A stretch of DNA of 5,965 nucleotides. It comes from Patescibacteria group bacterium (lineage in GTDB: Bacteria > Patescibacteriota > Gracilibacteria > UBA1369 > LOWO2-01-FULL-3). Made by a program: the position numbers and the translations under genes. The stretch is from NCBI GenBank assembly GCA_018818755.1, contig JAHIRL010000067.1, positions 1-5,965 of the forward strand. The letters are read 5' to 3'. Positions 1-4,995 of the stretch are shown piece by piece (positions within the stretch are counted from its first letter, which is position 1; each line of letters begins with the position of its first letter). The notes under the pieces were generated by a model. It was not told the DNA's origin and made no database searches. It saw nothing but the letters and a program-made list of their open reading frames with translations.

Positions 1-138
1 ATTAATATCAAAGCCCCATTGGTTGTCCCGAAGTTTCATAGATGAATTTATTAATATGCCCGAATCAAAAATACTATAAGGGGGGGAGTGGGGCAAACTA
101 AAAGTATCCTCAGAGACAGAATTTCGAGAAGTTGACAT
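1..138 (-). CDS. Possible N-terminal fragment of an unrecognised gene running off the left edge
   Basis: A minus-strand frame opens with ATG at 138 and stays open for 46 codons to base 1, through AT-rich DNA where stops are frequent. The peptide starts MSTSRNSVSEDTF and ends near the edge with KLRDNQWGFDIN. I do not recognise a family, and a second in-frame ATG at 39 is an alternative start. No Shine-Dalgarno lies upstream, but a plausible promoter (TTGACT, 16 bp, TAAACT) sits just before the ATG and would give a leader of only a few bases. The gene would be divergent from the plus-strand gene at 182. Against it, the fragment is short and a plus-strand frame ending at 79 is also open. I think a real gene is somewhat less likely than not to be provable from this fragment alone. 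Confidence 0.4.
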   Translation of the reverse strand, partial: MSTSRNSVSEDTFSLPHSPPYSIFDSGILINSSMKLRDNQWGFDIN

Positions 139-160
139 GATTGCATGATTAGTTTAAAAT
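132..160 (+). promoter_or_regulatory. Near-consensus sigma-70 promoter for the plus-strand gene at 182
   Basis: A perfect -35 hexamer TTGACA (132-137) is followed by a 17-bp spacer and a -10 hexamer TAAAAT (155-160, five of six consensus bases). Transcription would start near 167, leaving an A-rich leader of about 15 bases with no Shine-Dalgarno before the ATG at 182. This is the best promoter match in the window. Expression is inferred, not shown. Confidence 0.7.
136..151. repeat. Two tandem 8-bp repeats inside the promoter spacer
   Basis: CATGATTG (136-143) is directly followed by CATGATTA (144-151), differing only in the last base. The pair fills most of the spacer of the plus-strand promoter and lies just upstream of, and partly within, the first codon of the possible minus-strand gene. 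Direct repeats here could be a regulator site, but repeats this short also arise by chance in AT-rich DNA. Confidence 0.4.
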
Positions 161-178
161 AATATACCATTAAGTCAA
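151..178 (-). promoter_or_regulatory. Candidate divergent promoter for the left-edge gene
   Basis: On the minus strand TTGACT (178-173) is followed by 16 bp and TAAACT (156-151), matching five and four of six consensus bases. It overlaps the -10 of the plus-strand promoter, so the two polymerases would compete for the same DNA. The weak -10 and the uncertain downstream gene keep confidence low. Confidence 0.3.
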
Positions 179-181
179 AAA

Positions 182-595
182 ATGCGTTTAAAATATACTC
201 CAACAAGTTCACAAGACCAATTGAGACACAATAGAGCCAATATTTCTCACAGCTCTTGTTGCACTATCGAAAAATATGGATATGGTTACGGAAAATGGTT
301 CGAGATACCAGGAACAATTGATAATATTCGGACTAAGATTTATGTAGTCCTTGGAGAAGATAGCGAGGCATCACTTGCGGAACACGCCGCCTTAGCGGCT
401 CAAAGAGGTTTTGAATGTTTAGATATACCCGCAGGCGGATTTGTGTTTGAAGATTCAACGGGGTTTTATGTATATGGCTCAAGTGGGGCATATGGCAGTG
501 GGAGCATTGATGCTACTGGAATTATAAAAAAACACTTTAGCGAAAATGGAGAATCTAAACGAGTAATAAGAGGAAGACCACTAGGAGATTTTTAG
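182..595 (+). CDS. Small Janus/phosphohistidine-phosphatase-like protein (tentative)
   Basis: The 137-residue product appears cytoplasmic, with no signal peptide or membrane segment. Its C-terminal two thirds read as strand (TKIYVVLGE, 51-59), helix (SLAEHAALAAQRG, 64-76), strand leading to a Gly-Gly (85-86), strand (GFYVYG, 94-99) and AYG (103-105), helix (IIKKHF, 114-119) and a last strand (KRVIR, 126-130). Eukaryotic PHPT1/Janus proteins show the same order: a catalytic His at the start of the helix, then GGG-R-I, then VYG-x-S-x-x-YG. Here His68 would take the catalytic place and VYGSSGAYG matches the second motif well. The match is from memory. The GGG-R-I motif is reduced to GGFV, and a 45-residue N-terminal extension has a Cys-Cys (26-27) and a Tyr/Gly-rich stretch (32-38). 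If correct, it would remove phosphate from histidine or lysine; otherwise it is a hypothetical protein. It stands alone, convergent with the cysteine-rich genes. The ATG fits the strong promoter; there is no Shine-Dalgarno. Confidence 0.8.
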   Translation: MRLKYTPTSSQDQLRHNRANISHSSCCTIEKYGYGYGKWFEIPGTIDNIRTKIYVVLGEDSEASLAEHAALAAQRGFECLDIPAGGFVFEDSTGFYVYGSSGAYGSGSIDATGIIKKHFSENGESKRVIRGRPLGDF

Positions 596-612
596 CCGCG
601 GCGCCGAGGCTA
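593..612 (+). terminator. GC-rich hairpin at the stop codon of the plus-strand gene
   Basis: TAGCC (593-597, beginning with the stop codon itself) pairs with GGCTA (608-612). Inside, after a G-A mismatch, CG pairs with CG around a GCGC loop. The hairpin is followed by GGTTTATG, a weak T-tract, so as an intrinsic terminator it is only fair. It is a local GC-rich block in AT-rich surroundings, at the place where a terminator is expected. Confidence 0.4.
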
Positions 613-623
613 GGTTTATGCGC

Positions 624-647
624 AAAAAGTGTGCACGTGCACACTTT
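624..647 (-). terminator. Perfect 22-bp palindrome, intrinsic terminator of the minus-strand genes
   Basis: AAAGTGTGCAC (626-636) is followed directly by its exact reverse complement GTGCACACTTT (637-647). As RNA this folds into a 9-bp stem with an ACGT loop. It abuts the TAG stop of the cysteine-rich gene at 648. On the minus strand it ends in five T residues (three in the stem, two at 625-624), which fits an intrinsic terminator. On the plus strand no T-run follows, so it is mainly a minus-strand signal, though it may also help stop convergent transcription. Confidence 0.7.
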
Positions 648-2327
648 CTAATAAACCTCCCCCAAATAACACTTCTCACAATACACCTTCTCCGGGCGCT
701 GCGGCTCAAAAGTAGATCTCAACTGCACGCCGCATTTATCGCAATTCCTATCCCACAATACTCGCGGATTTTTCAATTTAAATCTCTCCAAATTCCTACA
801 ATCAGGACACTTCAGAGGCACAGGCAAGCCCTGCCTTCGATAAAACTTCAACTCCTCCTCAACAATTTTATAATTCTTTCCACATTCTCTGCAGGCCAAA
901 ATCTCATCAACAATACTATCGGGAACATCAGCAATCTTTGCCGGAACCACACAAGTTTGCTTCAAATACTCCTTTGGGTCCGGATCTCGCCACGCATATC
1001 CAGCTGACACAGCCTCCTCCTTAGTCAATGGGTGATAAGCCTGAGCCATACTTTCATTGTAAGCATAATTTGAGATAGACGAAGAGAAAAATTCGCCCCA
1101 TTCACCGGTTTTCCTCATATGCTCAATAATTTTCGCAAGCAGAACCTCGTACTCTTCCTTAGAATATTTCTTGTTCAAAATGCAATAACTCTGATGCTTC
1201 AACCCAACACATCCAAACAAATCATGGCAATTATTCACACAGAACTTTGAATAAAAAACATTGTAAGCTCCAATCCAAACCTGATCACAGAAACAAAGAT
1301 TTTTCGATCCAGCGCCCACGGCCTGACATTCATAGCAAAATTCAGCCCCATTTTCGCTACCAAAAGCTGTAACATCAAGAAGATTTTTTACATTCCGAGC
1401 ATCGCTACAGTTTTTACAATCCTGCGCATTTTCAAGATTAAAACAATTCTCACATCTCTGCGTATTCCAAAGATAATCACCGGAAGAATCCTCATTTTGC
1501 ACCCCATTGCAATATTTGTGGGGGTACTTTTTAACAAAATCCAAAAAACTCTTTTTCATAGCCACAATCCCATCATAAGTTTGCAAATCAACCTGTGAAA
1601 CTTTTTTCTCAAACTCCTCCTTTGAGCATTTCTCATTCAAAAAATAATTCTCCTTATTCTTTAAATTCACACAGCCAAAACAGTTTTTGCAACCAATGCA
1701 ATTTTTCAAGAAATAAGAGTCCGAACAATTATTACAGTTTATGGAAAACATCAAATTATAAGATTTCTGACAATTCAAACAATCATAACAAAGCTCAGAC
1801 TGGCTGCATCCATAGACATCAAAAAGAGCCCGCGAAGTATAAATATTGTTACTATAAAAACAATTTTCATTGTAGTCCGCCTCAAAAACAAGGTAGCAAT
1901 TCTTATTCCACCCCGACTCATTTGTATAATCCGAATTATGATTTCCCGCCAACGACCCACACAAAAGGGGGGCTTCCTTCATCAATTCCTCAAACTGCTC
2001 AAAAAAAGGTCTACTGAAATCAAAATCTCGCCCATAATCCAAACCATCCCACTTGTCCGAAAACCAATACTCGGTTGAATATACTTTATAGGGCTTATCT
2101 GGGGCAAATGTTGAGATGATATCCTTCCCGGATCCATCACATTTTCTTTTGTAGATAGTCCTCTCGTTCCTCCATGTAAGCCTCTTCAGTCGTCGACAAT
2201 CCGGGCACAAGGTTGGCTCGGGAATATCAAAAACAACACCCCCAATTTTAGGTGAAAGCTTTTTGAGAAAATCTCGATCTTCTTGCGTTACCTCAAACTC
2301 CGCCGCACATTTTTTACAATTTTTCAT
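648..2327 (-). CDS. Cysteine-rich double zinc-ribbon protein, paralogue A
   Basis: The 559-residue product has 41 cysteines. It opens with a zinc ribbon (C4, C7, C41, C44) and a second, degenerate ribbon (C63, S66, S84, Y87), followed by a conserved segment, DYGRDFDFSRPFFEQF (97-112). Cysteine-rich core one (144-234) and core two (292-382) each end in a similar NK/NE-x-YS/CS-KEE-Y/F-E segment. A linker with EWGEFF (409-414) and YNES (423-426) leads to a C-terminal pair of intact ribbons (C479, C482, C507, C510; C529, C532, C550, C553). Only this paralogue keeps all four ligands in the first ribbon at both ends. No signal peptide or membrane helix is visible. I recall similar proteins in Patescibacteria, sometimes with a CoA-transferase label, which nothing here supports. 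Function is unknown; metal, nucleic-acid or redox roles are possible. The ATG lies 9 bases after the stop of paralogue B, with no usable Shine-Dalgarno (AAGGAAG is 16 bases away), so co-transcription is likely. The gene is noticeably AT-richer than paralogues B and C. Confidence 0.93.
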   Translation of the reverse strand: MKNCKKCAAEFEVTQEDRDFLKKLSPKIGGVVFDIPEPTLCPDCRRLKRLTWRNERTIYKRKCDGSGKDIISTFAPDKPYKVYSTEYWFSDKWDGLDYGRDFDFSRPFFEQFEELMKEAPLLCGSLAGNHNSDYTNESGWNKNCYLVFEADYNENCFYSNNIYTSRALFDVYGCSQSELCYDCLNCQKSYNLMFSINCNNCSDSYFLKNCIGCKNCFGCVNLKNKENYFLNEKCSKEEFEKKVSQVDLQTYDGIVAMKKSFLDFVKKYPHKYCNGVQNEDSSGDYLWNTQRCENCFNLENAQDCKNCSDARNVKNLLDVTAFGSENGAEFCYECQAVGAGSKNLCFCDQVWIGAYNVFYSKFCVNNCHDLFGCVGLKHQSYCILNKKYSKEEYEVLLAKIIEHMRKTGEWGEFFSSSISNYAYNESMAQAYHPLTKEEAVSAGYAWRDPDPKEYLKQTCVVPAKIADVPDSIVDEILACRECGKNYKIVEEELKFYRRQGLPVPLKCPDCRNLERFKLKNPRVLWDRNCDKCGVQLRSTFEPQRPEKVYCEKCYLGEVY

Positions 2328-2336
2328 GATTCAATT

Positions 2337-3968
2337 CTAATACACTTCCTTAAGATAGCAAGCCTCACAATAAACAGCCTCCAGTCGCCCCTCCGCATAC
2401 GAAGTTCGCACATCCTTCCCACACTTCGCACACTTCCTTTCAAACAGCACCCTCGGCGCCCTCTGCTCAACCCGCCTCTTATACCTCTCGTCCGGATGCA
2501 ATCGCGGCAAAGGCAGACCATTTTTCTTATAAAACTCCAACTCCTTCGGCACAATCTTAAACAATCGACCACTCACCTCACACTTAATTGCAGTTTTTAA
2601 AATTTCCTCGCCAACCTCAGCAACATCAGGCAAATCCGCAGCCAAAATCATCCCCGAAACTCCCGGCACAACATCGTCCTTATCCTTCCAGCCCCAACCT
2701 CGCTCCAGCGCAATGGACCTATCCAAAGGGAAATATTCATGCGCCACAGTTTCGTTATATCCAAAAGGGGATAGCTCTATCGGGAAAAACTCACCCCACT
2801 CACCAGTCTTAGTCATATGCTCGATTATCCGCGGCAACATCGCCTCATATTCCTCCCGTTTGTACTGCTTGTTCAAAATGCAATATTCCCCATGTTTCAT
2901 TGAGATACAGCCAAAAAGATTGTGCGAGCTGTTCATGGAGTCCATGCAATAGTTTAAATCGTGACTCTCAAAAGAGCTGAAACAAAAGCGAATATTGTCA
3001 TCCTTCGAGCCCGCCACAAATTCATAGGAATTTTTAACATGATAGGAAAAATCCGTATCCATCGAATTCTCCCCATATATATGCCCCCAAGCATACTTGA
3101 TATCCTCACAAAACCGACAATCGAAAGATTCAAAAACATTCTTGCACTCAGACAGATAATTCCCACTAACATTCTCCAGCTTGGTTCCCCAAATTTCCGG
3201 CACTACAATCCGCGATTTCGCCTTCATAAACTCCTCCCGCATCTTCGCATAATCCACCTCTCGCACAGCCTCCTCAAACTCCTCCCGCGAAACCTTCTGA
3301 TTGCGAATGCAATACTCGGCATTGCGCATATTCACACACATTAAACAATTCCTACAATCCCGACAATTAAACAAAAAAGCCGAGTCCGAACAATTGGTTA
3401 CATTTTGGGAATATTTCAGATTGTAGCAATTCTCCCCATCGATCACCTCATAACAAAGCGACGAGCGCGAAACATTATAGCAATCGAAAAGGTCCTTACT
3501 CTCAATAGAAAGATAGGTATAGTAGACATCCTCCGAATTCCCCAGCCTCTGCGAAAGATAGCAATTTCGCGAACTCTCACAGAAGTTATTGAATTCACAA
3601 TTCTCACTTTTATTTACGGTGCAGGAAAAGCGCGGCACCTTGGCCATAAGCTCCTTAAACTGCTCAAAGAAAGGTCTGGTAAAATCAAATTCCTGCCCAT
3701 AGTCGCGCGCATCCCAAGAGTCGCCCCACCAGTATTTCTGGGAATAGACCGGGAAAGGAGCATTTTGCGGATAGGTGGAAATAATCCGCTCCCCGGTGGC
3801 ACTACAAGTCCTTTGATAAAGGCTGCGCTCATTGCGAAAAGCCGTCCGGCGCTGATGGCGGGCATTGGGGGAAAGAGTAGGCTCCGGCACGCCCATGGTT
3901 TTGTAAAACTCGAGATCGGAGTCTGTGATCTCGAAGGCTTGGTTGGTTAGGGGGCAGGTTTTTTTCAT
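2337..3968 (-). CDS. Cysteine-rich zinc-ribbon protein, paralogue B with degenerate ribbons
   Basis: The 543-residue product is collinear with paralogue A along its length but has 27 cysteines. The N-terminal first ribbon keeps only C5; the other three positions read T8, S33 and A36. The second N-terminal unit is C55, T58, S76, Y79. DYGQEFDFTRPFFEQF (89-104) is nearly the same as in A. The core copies end at SREEFE (227-232) and KREEYE (370-375). EWGEFF (390-395) and YNET (404-407) follow. In the C-terminal module the first ribbon is C463, S466, H491, E494, while the second (C513, C516, C534, C537) is intact. The surrounding residues, such as RRTAFRNERSLYQR (40-53), remain conserved, so the fold is probably kept without the metal. 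The product is probably cytoplasmic and of unknown function. The ATG at 3968 lies 39 bases after the 66-residue gene and lacks a Shine-Dalgarno. An earlier start is not supported because homology to A begins at the first residues. Confidence 0.93.
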   Translation of the reverse strand: MKKTCPLTNQAFEITDSDLEFYKTMGVPEPTLSPNARHQRRTAFRNERSLYQRTCSATGERIISTYPQNAPFPVYSQKYWWGDSWDARDYGQEFDFTRPFFEQFKELMAKVPRFSCTVNKSENCEFNNFCESSRNCYLSQRLGNSEDVYYTYLSIESKDLFDCYNVSRSSLCYEVIDGENCYNLKYSQNVTNCSDSAFLFNCRDCRNCLMCVNMRNAEYCIRNQKVSREEFEEAVREVDYAKMREEFMKAKSRIVVPEIWGTKLENVSGNYLSECKNVFESFDCRFCEDIKYAWGHIYGENSMDTDFSYHVKNSYEFVAGSKDDNIRFCFSSFESHDLNYCMDSMNSSHNLFGCISMKHGEYCILNKQYKREEYEAMLPRIIEHMTKTGEWGEFFPIELSPFGYNETVAHEYFPLDRSIALERGWGWKDKDDVVPGVSGMILAADLPDVAEVGEEILKTAIKCEVSGRLFKIVPKELEFYKKNGLPLPRLHPDERYKRRVEQRAPRVLFERKCAKCGKDVRTSYAEGRLEAVYCEACYLKEVY

Positions 3969-4007
3969 GGGGCTAGGATATCACAGAAGTTTGCCCATTA
4001 GAAAATG

Positions 4008-4208
4008 CTATTTGTCATTTCCTAATATCCATTTTTGGACTGATTCATCTGCCTTCTCGATAGCTTCCTCTTTAGTGTCCCCATGAAATTCGCCAAAATC
4101 TACATCTATTCTATCTCCTCCTTTGATTCCAAAATTAACAACTCTTGCTACAGCATTCCCACCATTTTTATCTGATGAAACACTTTTGCTCCAATGATAA
4201 TTTCTCAT
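4008..4208 (-). CDS. Hypothetical 66-residue alpha/beta protein
   Basis: I do not recognise a family. The sequence reads as two predicted beta strands (VARVVNFGI, about 20-28; RIDVDFGEF, about 33-41) and one C-terminal amphipathic helix (KEEAIEKADESVQKWIL, about 46-62). It is acidic at the C-terminus, lacks cysteine, and has no signal peptide or membrane helix. Third-position variation and a sensible fold pattern suggest a real gene. It lies 47 bases downstream of the membrane-protein gene and 39 bases upstream of paralogue B, all on one strand, so an operon is likely. The ATG has no Shine-Dalgarno. A weak promoter of its own is conceivable (TTTATT, 17 bp, TATAGT at 4254-4226), matching three and five of six bases. 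Like its upstream neighbour it is AT-rich. Confidence 0.72.
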   Translation of the reverse strand: MRNYHWSKSVSSDKNGGNAVARVVNFGIKGGDRIDVDFGEFHGDTKEEAIEKADESVQKWILGNDK

Positions 4209-4255
4209 ATGATTATTTTTTGTTAACTATAGACATATTTCAATAATGAATAAAA

Positions 4256-4921
4256 CTAATTTGTGAACGACTTAATTATGTCACAATTGAAGCTATATAT
4301 GCTTCCATTTTCAGGTGAGGCCAGATAGCATTCAGAATCTGTTTGTGACTCAAATACTTTGTCAGTATTGTGAATTTTATACTTAATCTTAGTGCTAAAT
4401 TGTAATTTTCCATCGAATTTCTCCATCGTTTTCAATAAATTGTCTTCAACCAAGAGGAGTTTCATCGTAAAAAGATGAATCGGTGAATTTTGAAAAACAC
4501 TCATTTCAAGATCTTGAATTTCATCAACTTCTAAGCAAGGTATTTTTATTTCAGATGAAATTAGTTCTGCGGGAATAGTTCCAGAGTTTTTAAGCGTAGT
4601 TTTGAACTGAATATGTTTAATTTTGGGGTCACCACCTTTATAGTCCTTAGTCAAGCTTTCCCCGCTTACATTATATAATATCGGGGATGGAGAAGATATT
4701 TCAACATATGGCCTTCTCATTGCCTCAGCTTCCTGCTTCATTATATCAACACTATCTTTAGTTTGTTTAGCATAAAATATTGTAGTCAACACCAGTATAA
4801 AGGTTAAAAACGCAATAATACCCCCTTGATTATCATTCAAAAAACTTAAATACTTATAAGCAATTAGTCCGAATAAGCCAGTCGAAAGAAATAAAATTAA
4901 ATAATCTATCATAGTATTCAT
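4256..4921 (-). CDS. Two-helix membrane protein with a soluble C-terminal domain, under CIRCE control
   Basis: From the ATG at 4921 the product has 221 residues. Two hydrophobic helices (about 5-28 and 33-51) are joined by a short NDNQGG loop. Basic residues after the second helix (KQTKD, then MRRP) place both ends in the cytoplasm by the positive-inside rule. A short charged linker leads to a soluble, mainly beta domain of about 140 residues containing LKNSGTIPAE, a motif type common in uncharacterised membrane proteins with a beta-sandwich domain. I cannot name a family. A TTG at 4939 is in frame, but it lies inside the CIRCE operator and close to the predicted transcription start, so ATG 4921 (or ATG 4912) is preferred. 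No Shine-Dalgarno precedes either. The gene is much AT-richer than the cysteine-rich genes around it: hand counts give 21 of 60 G+C at 4261-4320 and 16 of 60 at 4801-4860, against 33 of 60 at 5281-5340 in paralogue C. Regulation by HrcA suggests a role in heat or envelope stress, which is inference. Confidence 0.85.
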   Translation of the reverse strand: MNTMIDYLILFLSTGLFGLIAYKYLSFLNDNQGGIIAFLTFILVLTTIFYAKQTKDSVDIMKQEAEAMRRPYVEISSPSPILYNVSGESLTKDYKGGDPKIKHIQFKTTLKNSGTIPAELISSEIKIPCLEVDEIQDLEMSVFQNSPIHLFTMKLLLVEDNLLKTMEKFDGKLQFSTKIKYKIHNTDKVFESQTDSECYLASPENGSIYSFNCDIIKSFTN

Positions 4922-4932
4922 AATTAAAAATA

Positions 4933-4959
4933 TTAGCAAGCCTCACGATAGAGTGCTAA
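4933..4959. promoter_or_regulatory. CIRCE operator (HrcA heat-shock repressor binding site)
   Basis: The left arm TTAGCAAGC (4933-4941) and right arm GAGTGCTAA (4951-4959) are separated by exactly 9 bp. The CIRCE consensus is TTAGCACTC-N9-GAGTGCTAA, so the right arm matches 9 of 9 and the left arm 7 of 9, with the spacer length exact. The outermost bases extend the symmetry by one pair (A4932, T4960). It covers the -10 element and start point of the promoter in front of the membrane-protein gene, where HrcA binding would block transcription. It lies downstream of the stop of paralogue C and so is unlikely to control that gene. Confidence 0.8.
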
Positions 4960-4973
4960 TTCTTATTCGTCAA
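4945..4973 (-). promoter_or_regulatory. Sigma-70 promoter of the membrane-protein gene, overlapped by CIRCE
   Basis: On the minus strand TTGACG (4973-4968, five of six bases) is followed by a 17-bp spacer and TATCGT (4950-4945, four of six). Transcription would begin near 4938, within the operator's distal arm, giving a leader of about 17 bases to ATG 4921. The right arm of CIRCE fills half the spacer and the -10 is the centre of the operator. This is a typical layout for a repressible heat-shock promoter. Confidence 0.6.
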
Positions 4974-4995
4974 TAGATTTTGAGTCTATACTCAC

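Noticed and set aside
2..79. Plus-strand open frame ending with TAA at 79, a possible tail of an upstream gene
   Set aside because: The 25 residues (ending INMPESKIL) are plausible but too short to judge. The minus-strand frame from 138 is longer, has an ATG and a candidate promoter, so it was preferred, though the two compete.
1360..1450. Regularly spaced CAATT/ACAATT-like words on the plus strand, resembling short repeats
   Set aside because: They are the reverse complement of repeated Asn-Cys codons in the protein core, not a CRISPR or DNA-level repeat; spacing and flanks vary with the protein sequence.
1775..3865. Minus-strand alternative frames inside paralogues A and B (1775-1960, 2324-2572, 2954-3172, 3614-3865)
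   Set aside because: They overlap conserved zinc-ribbon or core coding sequence in another frame and show arginine- or isoleucine-rich translations without conserved features.
3405..3950. Long plus-strand open frame of 181 codons opposite paralogue B
   Set aside because: It is antisense to a strongly conserved coding region, its translation is hydrophobic/basic without family features, and it has no promoter. It is a shadow of paralogue B, as are the other plus-strand frames at 618-1007, 1595-2017, 2283-2600, 2588-2812, 2713-2952, 2961-3344 and 4980-5219.
4933..4945. Thirteen bases at the left CIRCE arm also occur at 2355-2367 in the 3' end of paralogue B
   Set aside because: A shared 13-mer is expected roughly by chance in a window of this size counting both strands. 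No further similarity extends from it, so it is not evidence of a gene remnant.
4974..4990. Weak hairpin (ATAGA and TCTAT around a 7-base loop) after paralogue C
   Set aside because: The stem is only 5 AT-rich pairs without a T-tract, too weak to call a terminator.
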